DNA from: Bacillus sp. (in: firmicutes)
GTDB lineage: Bacteria > Bacillota > Bacilli > Bacillales > Cytobacillaceae
Assembly (NCBI GenBank): GCA_003457145.1
Contig: DMSR01000066.1
Span: 1-5,966 of the forward strand
Reading direction: 5' to 3'
DNA length: 5,966 nt
Positions 1 to 5,966 of this stretch are shown here, one piece after another; the stretch's first letter is position 1; each line of letters starts with the position of its first letter. Made by a program: the position numbers and the translations under genes. Below the pieces are notes generated by a model. That model searched no databases. It was not told the origin of the DNA and saw only the letters and a program-made list of their open reading frames with translations.

Positions 1-25
1 TACCTTTCCACTTAACAATTCCCAC
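1..25 (-). CDS. scpB: ScpB, segregation and condensation protein B (N-terminal 8 codons only, runs off the window)
   Basis: The reverse strand opens with GTG at 25-23 and reads VGIVKWKG (initiator read as Met) before leaving the window. The start has a good Shine-Dalgarno (AGAGGAG) a few bases upstream, inside the end of the scpA tail copy. Bacillus ScpB proteins begin with a short segment containing an NWK- or KWK-like motif, and scpB directly follows scpA in Firmicutes, so position and residues agree. ScpB is the winged-helix kleisin-associated subunit of the SMC-ScpAB condensin. Only eight residues are visible, so the identification rests mainly on context. A second, aborted copy of the same start lies at 85-114 because of the 89-bp duplication. 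Confidence 0.6.
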
Positions 26-29
26 TAGT

Positions 30-89
30 CTACTCCTCTCTTGCTGTCATGTAAATTTCCGCAAAATTGTGTTCCTGCACAACGTCAAT
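30..89 (-). pseudogene. Duplicated scpA 3' tail (fragment)
   Basis: This is the left copy of the last 19 codons and TAG stop (30-32) of scpA, identical to the end of the intact gene at 119-178. It has no start of its own. Reading in from the right, the scpB start copy at 114 runs through GGT AAT into a TGA at 85-87, so the junction makes only a 9-codon aborted ORF (85-114). The fragment has no function beyond carrying the ribosome binding site for the outermost scpB start. It exists only if the duplication is real and not an assembly error. Confidence 0.6.
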
Positions 90-118
90 TACCTTTCCAC
101 TTAACAATTCCCACTAGT

Positions 119-862
119 CTACTCCTCTCTTGCTGTCATGTAAATTTCCGCAAAATTGTGTTCCTGCACAACGTCAATTTCCTTCCTCTTTATCAGTTCC
201 AATATCGCTAAAAAAGTCACTACGATATGTTCCCGGTCAGAGTTGGGAAACAGGTCATTAAAACTCTTTCTTGACTTGCTCGCTTTTAGGAAACCAATAA
301 TCTCATCCATTCTTTTTTCAATCGAAACTTCCTGCCTGGCAATCTTTGTAGAGACCGGCCTCTGCAGTTTTTTTCTTCTCAGCAATTTCTGAAAAGCTCC
401 AAGCATATCATATAACGATATGTCTATATCCGTATTCTCCGTTTTCATATCCTTGGCATACTCAGATAAATCACTTGGCGCCTTTGTATACATAAGGCCT
501 CGTTCTTCTTCCATCGATTTCAAATCAGTAGCTGCCTCTTTGAACTTTTTATATTCTATCAGTCTTTCCACAAGTTCATTTCGTGGATCAGCCTCATCTT
601 CAAACTCAAAGTCATCGTCAATTTCTTCCTCGTGTTTAGGAAGAAGCATCTTGCTTTTAATTGCTAAAAGAGTTGCTGCCATAACAAGGTATTCACTCGC
701 TACATCTAACTGGACTTCCTTCATTGCATGGATATACATAAGATACTGTTCGGTTATTTTTGCTACTGGTATATCGTAAATATCTATTTCTAAGCGATTG
801 ATCAAGTGCAAGAGTAAATCCAACGGACCTTCGAAGGCCTCTATTTTCACATTATATTGCAT
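119..862 (-). CDS. scpA: ScpA, segregation and condensation protein A (kleisin of the SMC complex)
   Basis: ScpA is the kleisin subunit that bridges the SMC dimer heads and, with ScpB, forms the bacterial condensin that loads near parS/origin sites and helps separate replicated chromosomes; it acts on the nucleoid. The 247-aa length fits the family (about 250 in Bacillus). The N-terminal signature [12 protein letters not shown] (residues 10-21) is the conserved kleisin helix that contacts the SMC neck. It is followed by [22 protein letters not shown] (54-75, a conserved block), an acidic linker (78-92), a charged helical middle, and a C-terminal winged-helix region (about 180-247) that binds the SMC cap. 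The ATG at 862 is preceded by GGTGG with 6-nt spacing, a modest RBS, and starts right at the conserved N-terminus. scpB follows with GTG only 4 nt after the TAG, so the two genes are probably translationally coupled. Confidence 0.96.
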   Translation of the reverse strand: MQYNVKIEAFEGPLDLLLHLINRLEIDIYDIPVAKITEQYLMYIHAMKEVQLDVASEYLVMAATLLAIKSKMLLPKHEEEIDDDFEFEDEADPRNELVERLIEYKKFKEAATDLKSMEEERGLMYTKAPSDLSEYAKDMKTENTDIDISLYDMLGAFQKLLRRKKLQRPVSTKIARQEVSIEKRMDEIIGFLKASKSRKSFNDLFPNSDREHIVVTFLAILELIKRKEIDVVQEHNFAEIYMTAREE

Positions 863-904
863 TGTTTTCCACCAAAATTCCTATATTGTTCTGCATCCTA
901 TCTA

Positions 905-933
905 AGTATAGTGGATTCACAAATTGTAATCCA
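905..933 (-). promoter_or_regulatory. Candidate sigma-A promoter for scpAB
   Basis: On the reverse strand TATACT (910-905, one mismatch to TATAAT) lies 17 bp after TGGATT (933-928, a weak -35). Transcription would start near 898, giving a leader of about 36 nt before the scpA ATG. This is the only reasonable -10 with correct spacing between scpA and the divergent yjcZ-type gene. The -35 box is poor, so the call is tentative. Confidence 0.4.
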
Positions 934-1009
934 TTACTAAATTCTATAGATATTTTTATGTATTCTTATGGTATAGGGACATTCGCCCACCCCAATTCAA
1001 TCAAGTTGT

Positions 1010-1018
1010 CATATGCTA
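1010..1018 (+). promoter_or_regulatory. Possible sporulation-type -10 element (sigma-K-like) upstream of the YjcZ-family gene
   Basis: CATATGCTA matches the late mother-cell sigma-K -10 pattern CATAnnnTA. An AC dinucleotide that could act as -35 is at 989-990, but the 19-nt gap is longer than usual. A start near 1025 would leave a leader of about 35 nt before the RBS and ATG at 1060. Small YjcZ-type genes are expressed in sporulation, so the match is plausible, but a 6-base degenerate match in AT-rich DNA is weak evidence. Confidence 0.3.
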
Positions 1019-1059
1019 AAAATGTATATTAGGCAAATTAACTACAGGAGGTAATGATC

Positions 1060-1155
1060 ATGTCAGAAATTAAAGGTCATGGATATGGAGCGGGATTCGC
1101 TCTAATCGTCGTACTGTTCATCTTGCTCATCATTGTTGGGGCGGCCTGGTTATAG
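1060..1155 (+). CDS. YjcZ-family mini sporulation protein (31-aa single-span membrane peptide)
   Basis: The 31-aa peptide begins MSEIKGHGYGAGFALIVVLF, continues as a hydrophobic stretch rich in L, I and V, and ends in GAAWL. This is the hallmark of the tiny YjcZ family of Bacillaceae: a Gly/Tyr-rich polar head (GHGYGAG, residues 6-12) followed by one transmembrane segment (about 13-29) with the near-invariant FALIVVLFILLIIVGA core. Family members are often multicopy, are linked to sporulation, and have no known biochemical role. The RBS AGGAGGT (1046-1052) is 7 nt from the ATG at 1060. An in-frame ATG at 1054 is only 1 nt from the RBS and is a less likely start. A terminator follows at 1191. 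It is transcribed divergently from scpA and upstream of the DUF309 gene. Confidence 0.88.
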   Translation: MSEIKGHGYGAGFALIVVLFILLIIVGAAWL

Positions 1156-1190
1156 GGATTTAAATTGCCCAAGAGGATATTATATACTAT

Positions 1191-1217
1191 ATGCCCGGCG
1201 TTTGCCGGGCATTTCCC
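1191..1217 (+). terminator. Rho-independent terminator after the YjcZ-family gene
   Basis: A perfect 9-bp GC-rich stem, ATGCCCGGC (1191-1199) with GCCGGGCAT (1204-1212), closes a GTTT tetraloop and is followed by a short pyrimidine tail (TTCCC). The stem is strong but the U-tract is poor. It lies 35 bp after the stop codon and separates this gene from the DUF309 gene. Confidence 0.75.
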
Positions 1218-1333
1218 TTCCAACGTACTATTTATTCAAATTTTTCCGTTTATGTTAGAGCATAACTAAAACATGCGTCATGTTAAATTTTATGGATTAT
1301 GCTAAGCTATTGTTACCGATCGGAGGAGTTTCT

Positions 1334-1857
1334 ATGACTAAATATCCAACATCCTTTATACAATACCTAGCACATTTTCATGGGGATAGGGATTATTTTG
1401 AGTGCCATGAGATTCTTGAAGAATATTGGAAGGCAACCGACGCAGGCAATAAAAAATCGATTTGGGTGGCATTCATATTAATGGCTGTCTCCAACTACCA
1501 TTACCGTCGCAAAAACCTTGCAGGGGCAAAGAGGACATTGAACAAGGCGTTAGAGATTTTCCTTCAGGAAAAACAAACCTGCTTACGTTTAGGAATCAAC
1601 CATGGAAGTCTGATTGAAATTTTAAAAAAGAGGGAGAAGAATTTACTTAACAGAAAGGGATACATGAGCTTTAACCTCCCCATCTCAGATCCCGAACTAA
1701 TGAGGCTTTGCCAGGCAGAATGCAAAGAAAATGGTTTTAAATGGTGCGTAAACAGCGATCTTACCAATCTCGAATTAATAAACAGACATTCTACAAGAGA
1801 TCGAAGCGATGTCATTATTGACCGAAAATTAGCACTAGAGGAAAAGAGCAAAGAAAA

Positions 1858-1867
<10 letters not shown>
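1334..1867 (+). CDS. DUF309 domain protein (YpuF-like), function unknown
   Basis: The 177-aa protein carries the DUF309 signature near its N-terminus: HFHGDRDYFECHEILEEYWK (residues 14-33), with H16, H25 and E26/E29 as the most conserved polar positions. Helices follow, including a hydrophobic one at 43-56. It resembles B. subtilis YpuF, which lies in the same ribT-scpA neighbourhood and has no established activity. The conserved His and Glu could suggest metal binding, but this is inference. The tail (about 150-177) is charged and Lys/Glu-rich, probably disordered. ATG 1334 is chosen because GGAGGAG (1322-1328) sits 5 nt upstream and the conserved block starts soon after; an earlier in-frame ATG at 1280 has no RBS. 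It is convergent with ribT (3 bases between stop codons). Confidence 0.9.
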
Positions 1868-2512
<645 letters not shown>

Positions 2513-2608
2513 TCATTGGCCAGGAACAATAAATAACCAGTAATAAATTCCCCATCCAGCACTCATTATTAATAACAGAACAAATAACATCCAGTTATTT
2601 CTCTTCAT
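2513..2608 (-). CDS. Putative 31-aa single-span membrane protein, unrecognised
   Basis: I do not recognise a family. The reading frame starts MKRNNWMLFVLLLIMSAGWG, followed by an aromatic stretch (IYYWLF) and ends VPGQ. It has a positively charged N-terminus (K2, R3) and one hydrophobic span (about 6-28) rich in Trp and Tyr, the usual look of a small bacterial membrane peptide with N-in topology. A strong RBS, GGGAGGGG (2624-2617), sits 8 nt before the ATG; a GTG directly before it (2611) could also serve. Promoter-like boxes lie just upstream. It sits between lysA and ribT on the same strand, 236 bp downstream of the lysA stop side. RBS, promoter and a coherent transmembrane sequence support a real gene; the short length keeps doubt. 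Confidence 0.6.
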   Translation of the reverse strand: MKRNNWMLFVLLLIMSAGWGIYYWLFIVPGQ

Positions 2609-2632
2609 CACAGCATCCCCTCCCAATCTGTA

Positions 2633-2662
2633 ATTCTACATTAAGTGCTGGCTATACGCCAA
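2633..2662 (-). promoter_or_regulatory. Candidate sigma-A promoter for the 31-aa membrane ORF
   Basis: On the reverse strand TTGGCG (2662-2657) is followed after 18 bp by TAGAAT (2638-2633), four and five matches to the consensus boxes. The start would be near 2626, directly before the RBS at 2624-2617. It lies after the lysA terminator, so the small ORF would be its own transcription unit, perhaps reading on into ribT. Confidence 0.45.
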
Positions 2663-2743
2663 CCATATAAAACACAGGGTTATTTTGAGACGAGTCTATT
2701 ACAATGTTCCCTTACCGAAACCCGAGTTTATGAAAAGAGCCTT

Positions 2744-2785
2744 AATAAAGAAATAAGCTGCAAGGAAGCAGCTTATTTCTTTATT
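2744..2785 (-). terminator. Terminator of lysA, 18-bp perfect stem overlapping the stop codon
   Basis: Bases 2744-2761 and 2768-2785 are perfectly complementary over 18 bp around a 6-nt loop. The inner part is GCAGC/GCTGC, the outer part AT-rich, so on the reverse strand the descending arm itself supplies the U-rich tract TTATTTCTTTATT. The lysA TAA (2775-2773) and the last three Lys/Ile codons lie in the ascending arm. Confidence 0.85.
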
Positions 2786-4092
2786 TTCGCTTTAAAGGGC
2801 AAGTCCAATTTCACCATATCTTCAAACGTTTCACGTTTGACAACTAAAGTGTCGAGATTGTCTTCGATAAAGACAACAGCCGGTCTTGGAAGGCGATTAT
2901 AGTTATTTGCCATCGAATAACCGTAAGCTCCTGTACAAAAAACAGCTAGTAAATCTCGATCGCCTGCTTTTGGCAATGGTAAATCCCAAATTAACATATC
3001 TCCTGATTCGCAGCATTTCCCTGCAATTGATACCGTTTCTTCTGGCTGATCCATCACTCTATTCGCAAGAACCGCCTCATACTTCGCCTGGTACAGAGCC
3101 GGTCTGATGTTGTCGCTCATTCCACCATCGACTGCAACATATTGGCGGACATTGGGCACCTCTTTTTGTGATCCTACAGAATAAAGGGTTGTTCCAGCAT
3201 CTCCGACAAGTGAACGACCTGGTTCAATCCATATTTCAGGCATTTTCATGGAGTAAAGCTCTACCTGTTTTTTAACCTCTGAGATAATTTCCTCTACATA
3301 TTGAGAGGCTGGAATAGGATCATCCTCGTTGGTATAACGGATTCCAAAACCTCCTCCCAGGTTTAACACCTTAGGTTCGAAGGAAATATCATTTTTCCAT
3401 TGATTCAGCTTTTCAAAAATTTTCTGGGCGGCCAATATGAAACCTGTTGTCTCAAAAATTTGCGAACCAATATGACAGTGAAGGCCCAATACCTGCAAAT
3501 TACGATCCTTTAGAGCAATCTGGATTGCTGCCTCCGCCTGTCCATTCTGCAAATCGAATCCAAATTTAGAATCTTCTTGTCCTGTTAAAATATAGTCATG
3601 GGTATGTGCTTCGATCCCTGGCGTGACTCGAAGTAAAACCTTAATATTTTTGTTCTTTTCCTTGCAGATTTCACCGAGCATTTCTAATTCATAGAAATTA
3701 TCAACAACAATACAGCCAACATTCTGGTCAATTGCCATTTCCAATTCTTCACGGCTTTTATTATTTCCATGAAAATGAATTTTCTCCGTTGGAAACCCTC
3801 CTGAAATCGCAGTAAAAAGCTCTCCACCTGAAACGACATCAAGCGAAAGACCCTCCTCATCTGCCAATTGAACCATCGCCACTGTCGAAAAAGCTTTACT
3901 TGCATATGCAACCTGCGCTGTTATTCCAGCTTTCTCAAACGCTCTTTTAAAGCTTCTTGCCCGCTTCCTTATTAAAGCAACATCATAAACATACAGCGGG
4001 GTTCCATATTTTTCAGCTAGCCGGACTGTATCGACTCCGCCGATTTCTAAATGTCCAAGCCGATTAACCTTTGCAGTTCCTTGAAATTCCAT
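2773..4092 (-). CDS. lysA: LysA, meso-diaminopimelate decarboxylase
   Basis: LysA removes CO2 from meso-diaminopimelate to give L-lysine, the last step of lysine synthesis; it is a cytosolic PLP enzyme of fold type III (alanine-racemase-like barrel plus beta domain). The 439-aa length equals that of B. subtilis LysA as I recall it. Visible motifs are the PLP lysine in VAYASKAF (K66), LGLHCHIGSQ (202-211), the phosphate-binding GGGFG (246-250), EPGRSLV (290-296), the catalytic Cys in CESGD (361-365) contributed across the dimer, and GAYGYSMANNYN (388-399). All key residues are present. ATG 4092 follows GAGGGG with 5-nt spacing. It lies downstream of spoVAF on the same strand but behind a terminator, so it is probably transcribed independently. 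Confidence 0.98.
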   Translation of the reverse strand: MEFQGTAKVNRLGHLEIGGVDTVRLAEKYGTPLYVYDVALIRKRARSFKRAFEKAGITAQVAYASKAFSTVAMVQLADEEGLSLDVVSGGELFTAISGGFPTEKIHFHGNNKSREELEMAIDQNVGCIVVDNFYELEMLGEICKEKNKNIKVLLRVTPGIEAHTHDYILTGQEDSKFGFDLQNGQAEAAIQIALKDRNLQVLGLHCHIGSQIFETTGFILAAQKIFEKLNQWKNDISFEPKVLNLGGGFGIRYTNEDDPIPASQYVEEIISEVKKQVELYSMKMPEIWIEPGRSLVGDAGTTLYSVGSQKEVPNVRQYVAVDGGMSDNIRPALYQAKYEAVLANRVMDQPEETVSIAGKCCESGDMLIWDLPLPKAGDRDLLAVFCTGAYGYSMANNYNRLPRPAVVFIEDNLDTLVVKRETFEDMVKLDLPFKAKIKK

Positions 4093-4114
4093 GCTGTCCC
4101 CTCATCCCTTGCCA

Positions 4115-4120
4115 ATTATA
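4115..4120 (-). promoter_or_regulatory. Possible -10 box for lysA
   Basis: A perfect TATAAT is read on the reverse strand at 4120-4115, with a predicted start near 4108 and only about 15 nt to the lysA ATG, enough for its RBS. No acceptable -35 box is found at 16-18 bp and there is no TG extension, so the element may need an activator or may be chance. Confidence 0.3.
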
Positions 4121-4131
4121 AAAGACTGTTT

Positions 4132-4242
4132 CTACACTGAGTGCTGCTTCATGCTGTGATTTATGGTTTCTAGTGCTGTGTGTTCGTTTCCTCTTAAATG
4201 AAGCAGGTGGATATGACCGTATAAATCTAATGGTGATTCCAT
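4132..4242 (-). CDS. Doubtful 36-aa ORF between the spoVAF terminator and lysA
   Basis: The frame begins MESPLDLYGHIHLLHLRGNE and ends in KQHSV, with six histidines in 36 residues (10, 12, 15, 21, 29, 34). The composition looks protein-like and soluble, and the reading stays open from a TGA about 40 nt before the ATG. No Shine-Dalgarno precedes the ATG at 4242, which argues against translation from there. I recognise no family. It could be a small unannotated gene, a lysA leader ORF, a decayed gene remnant, or chance. Confidence 0.25.
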   Translation of the reverse strand: MESPLDLYGHIHLLHLRGNEHTALETINHSMKQHSV

Positions 4243-4269
4243 AGCAACAATATTAGAGAAAAGCCTAAT

Positions 4270-4309
4270 AAACAAATAGACAGCTCAAGAACTGTCTATT
4301 TGTTTTTTT
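4270..4309. terminator. Terminator behind spoVAF, probably bidirectional
   Basis: AAACAAATAGACAG (4270-4283) pairs perfectly over 14 bp with CTGTCTATTTGTTT (4292-4305), with an 8-nt loop. On the forward strand it runs into a TTTTTTT tract (4303-4309). On the reverse strand, which carries spoVAF, the tail is TTTGTTTATT, U-rich but partly in the stem. It lies 72 bp after the spoVAF stop. Confidence 0.8.
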
Positions 4310-4376
4310 GCTTTAAGTCTTTAGTAAATTAAAAACACTTTACCATAATCCGAGGGAACGTGCAATTGGAACTTGT

Positions 4377-5858
4377 TCATGATTTCGCAGGTTGCTTATA
4401 CCGATTTCTAGCGTGAACGATGCTTGGCCGGATTTTGGAACCTGGCACAGCCCTTCTGATCATGATTTGCATGAATGCAACTGGATGGAAGGGGATAAAA
4501 GGCCATAAATAGGGTGTGTTCAGCGACCTGATATTCGCTAAAAATAATAGCCATATCGTTATACCACCGATAAATCCAGGTACCTGGAAAAGTGCGGTCA
4601 TGATTAAAAGAAAAACCCTGCCAATCTTATTCGCCACGCTTAATTCATAGCTTGGCGTTGCGTATGTGCCAATTGCTGCTACAGCCACATAGAGGATGAC
4701 CTCTGGAACAAACAATCCAACATCAATGGCAATTTGGCCGATTAAGACAGCTGCAATCAAGCCCATAGCAGTTGATAATGGAGTCGGAGTATGAATGGCC
4801 GCCATCCTCAGGAATTCTATACCTCCATCAGCTAACATGATCTGTAAGAAAACAGGAATATTTGAATCCTTATTCGGTCCGATAAATGATACAGCATCCG
4901 GGAGAAGCTGCGGATCTTTGACGAACAAGTACCAGAGCGGCAAAAGCATCAGCGAGGCCAGCACCCCAAGGAATCGAACCCACCTCACCATAGTCCCTAC
5001 AGCTGGCGACTGTCTGTATTCCTCCGCATGCTGGAGGTGGTGGAAATAAGTAGTTGGTGTAATGATGACACTTGGCGAGGTATCGACATAGATTAGCACA
5101 TGTCCCTCAAGCAAATGCGTTGCAGCAACATCGGCACGTTCTGTATACCTTACCAGCGGGTATGGGTTATACCCTTGCTTGACGATAAATTCCTCTATTG
5201 TCTTATCTGCCATCGTGATGCCGTCAATTTCAATTGAATTTAGTTCCTGTTTTATGACCTCGATTAAATCTGGATTTGCGATATCCTTGATATATCCGAT
5301 AGCTATGTCTGTTTTGGAACGCTCTCCTACCTTCATCATTTCAAATCTTAGAGATTCGTCCCTGATCCTTCTTCTTGTCAATGCAGTGTTGACGATAATA
5401 TTTTCTACAAAGCCGTCCCTTGAACCGCGGACCACCTTTTCCGTATCAGGCTCCTGTGGCTGTCTTCCTGGATAGCTTCTGACATCAACGACTAAGCCGC
5501 TTTCTTCACCTTCAACTAAAATAACAATCAAACCAGAAAGAACCTGGTCAACCAACTCATCCATCGTTTTGATAATATTGACAGACTGATGGGTGATTCT
5601 ATTTTCAACAATCATTTGCAGGTGCGCTGACAGTTTCTCATTATCATTAATGCCAACTAATTCTTCTACAATGTGGATAATGAAACTAGTATCGCATAAC
5701 CCATTGACATAATAAAAATGAACTTCTTTTTTAAGAATCTTCAGCTTCCTGACGCCAAGGTCAAAACTGTCTCCAAGTCCGACCCGATCTTTCATATACT
5801 TTTCCGCTTCACTCAATGATTTTGGAATCGGCAACATTTTATTCTTGTCTTTCGCCAT
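4377..5858 (-). CDS. spoVAF: SpoVAF, GerA-family spore membrane protein (stage V sporulation protein AF)
   Basis: SpoVAF is the GerA-A-subunit-like protein of the spoVA operon; it sits in the spore inner membrane, where it works with a partner (FigP in B. subtilis) to speed germination rather than to transport dipicolinic acid itself. From ATG 5858 the protein is 493 aa, the length I recall for B. subtilis. A soluble N-terminal region (1-290) carries the GerA-family motifs VVDVRSYPGR (123-132), EPDTEKVVRGSRDGFVENI (136-154), NTALTRRRIRD (157-167) and a DTSPSVIITP segment (259-268). About five or six membrane segments follow (297-313, 335-349, 362-384, 386-400, 414-441 and near 450-468) with a basic tail. 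This start has AAAGGAG 8 nt upstream. A longer in-frame reading into the window end (to 5963) lies over the spoVAEA gene and the terminal inverted repeat and is rejected. Confidence 0.97.
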   Translation of the reverse strand: MAKDKNKMLPIPKSLSEAEKYMKDRVGLGDSFDLGVRKLKILKKEVHFYYVNGLCDTSFIIHIVEELVGINDNEKLSAHLQMIVENRITHQSVNIIKTMDELVDQVLSGLIVILVEGEESGLVVDVRSYPGRQPQEPDTEKVVRGSRDGFVENIIVNTALTRRRIRDESLRFEMMKVGERSKTDIAIGYIKDIANPDLIEVIKQELNSIEIDGITMADKTIEEFIVKQGYNPYPLVRYTERADVAATHLLEGHVLIYVDTSPSVIITPTTYFHHLQHAEEYRQSPAVGTMVRWVRFLGVLASLMLLPLWYLFVKDPQLLPDAVSFIGPNKDSNIPVFLQIMLADGGIEFLRMAAIHTPTPLSTAMGLIAAVLIGQIAIDVGLFVPEVILYVAVAAIGTYATPSYELSVANKIGRVFLLIMTALFQVPGFIGGITIWLLFLANIRSLNTPYLWPFIPFHPVAFMQIMIRRAVPGSKIRPSIVHARNRYKQPAKS

Positions 5859-5966
5859 AGAACCCGCTCCTTTCAAGGATGATATCCACTGCTTTTCGCG
5901 TGATTGGTGCCCCGTTCTCATAGTGGTCTCGGCGTGCCATTTTGAGAACGGGGCACCAATCACGCG
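5839..5966 (-). CDS. spoVAEA: SpoVAEA, stage V sporulation protein AE (C-terminal end, partial)
   Basis: A second reverse-strand frame ends in TAA at 5841-5839 and overlaps the spoVAF start by 20 bp. Its last residues include GAPITRKAVDIILERSGFYG, which fits the C-terminus of SpoVAEA as I remember it (a Gly-Ser/Ala-Pro-Ile-Thr block, then KAVD-ILERSG). In B. subtilis spoVAEA is the gene directly before spoVAF, so the context agrees. SpoVAEA is a soluble-type SpoVA protein needed with the rest of the operon, with no assigned activity. Going upstream the reading is sound to KMARRD (about 5943). The last 23 bases instead read RDWCPVL, where I expect a ...GDIG-type sequence before KM. These bases are an inverted copy of 5897-5920, so only 5839-5943 should be trusted. 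Confidence 0.8.
   Translation of the reverse strand, partial: RDWCPVLKMARRDHYENGAPITRKAVDIILERSGFYGERQE
5897..5966. repeat. Perfect 24-bp inverted repeat ending at the last base of the window
   Basis: Bases 5897-5920 and 5943-5966 are perfect reverse complements, separated by 22 nt. The left arm is inside coding sequence that reads correctly as SpoVAEA. The right arm ends exactly at the window edge and does not fit the protein. GC-rich arms and a position inside a coding region make a natural terminator unlikely. This looks like a fold-back chimera at a contig end. Confidence 0.93.

Larger units (their letters stand above)
1..179. repeat. Exact 89-bp tandem direct repeat at the window edge (copies 1-89 and 90-178)
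   Basis: Bases 1-90 and 90-179 are identical with a period of 89; the match stops at 91 (a) versus 180 (t). Each unit holds the last 19 codons and stop of scpA, the AGAGGAG ribosome binding site, and the GTG plus seven codons of scpB. The right copy is continuous with full-length scpA, and the left copy leads out of the window into scpB. The first unit starts exactly at base 1, which is more typical of a contig-end artefact than of a chance window cut. A real recent tandem duplication is also possible. Confidence 0.95.

Noticed and set aside
1280..1333. Upstream ATG (1280) for the DUF309 protein
   Set aside because: It has no ribosome binding site, and the added 18 residues are outside the family pattern; ATG 1334 has GGAGGAG 5 nt upstream.
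4093..4376. Lysine riboswitch (L-box) controlling lysA
   Set aside because: The space between the spoVAF terminator and the lysA ATG is about 180 bp and holds no recognisable L-box core or attenuator hairpin next to the start codon.
5859..5963. N-terminal extension of SpoVAF by 35 residues from an ATG at 5963
   Set aside because: The extension reads the spoVAEA gene in the wrong frame and starts inside the artefactual inverted repeat. The ATG at 5858 has AAAGGAG at good spacing and gives the usual family length.
5897..5966. Reading the terminal inverted repeat as a transposon end or attachment site
   Set aside because: No transposase or target duplication is visible, the left arm is ordinary spoVAEA coding sequence, and the right arm ends at the window edge.

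Overview
The window is ordinary low-GC Firmicute core-genome sequence from an endospore-forming Bacillaceae. The evidence is a SpoVA-operon tail (spoVAEA, spoVAF), a Bacillus-type lysA and RibT, a YjcZ-type mini sporulation protein, the scpAB condensin genes, strong AGGAGG-like ribosome binding sites and AT-rich intergenic DNA. The order spoVA - lysA - ... - ribT - DUF309 - scpA - scpB follows the B. subtilis neighbourhood as I remember it, so this is chromosome and not a mobile island. No transposase, phage gene, CRISPR array, rRNA or tRNA is visible.

Layout from left to right. 1-179: an exact 89-bp tandem duplication covering the end of scpA and the start of scpB. 119-862 (-): complete scpA, with a candidate sigma-A promoter upstream. 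1060-1155 (+): a 31-aa YjcZ-family membrane peptide with its own terminator. 1334-1867 (+): a DUF309 (YpuF-like) protein converging on ribT (1871-2248, -), with a shared bidirectional terminator that contains both stop codons. 2249-2772: mostly non-coding, but holding a probable 31-aa single-span membrane protein (2513-2608, -) with its own RBS and promoter-like boxes. 2773-4092 (-): lysA, whose stop codon sits in an 18-bp perfect terminator stem. 4132-4242 (-): a doubtful 36-aa ORF just upstream of lysA. 4270-4305: terminator behind spoVAF. 4377-5858 (-): complete spoVAF (493 aa). 5839-5966 (-): the C-terminal end of spoVAEA, overlapping the spoVAF start by 20 bp.

The genes cover three themes. 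SpoVAEA, SpoVAF and the YjcZ peptide belong to spores: the SpoVA operon handles dipicolinic acid and germination. LysA makes lysine from meso-diaminopimelate, a compound also needed for cell wall and cortex. ScpA/ScpB with SMC organise the chromosome. RibT and DUF309 are of unknown function.

Both ends of the window carry exact duplications that stop at the last base: a direct repeat on the left and an inverted repeat on the right. The right one breaks the expected SpoVAEA reading. The window is therefore probably a whole contig with terminal assembly artefacts. I found no convincing new biological system. The most useful leads are the two unannotated small ORFs, the ribT gene without riboflavin genes beside it, and the yjcZ-DUF309 pair facing against its neighbours.
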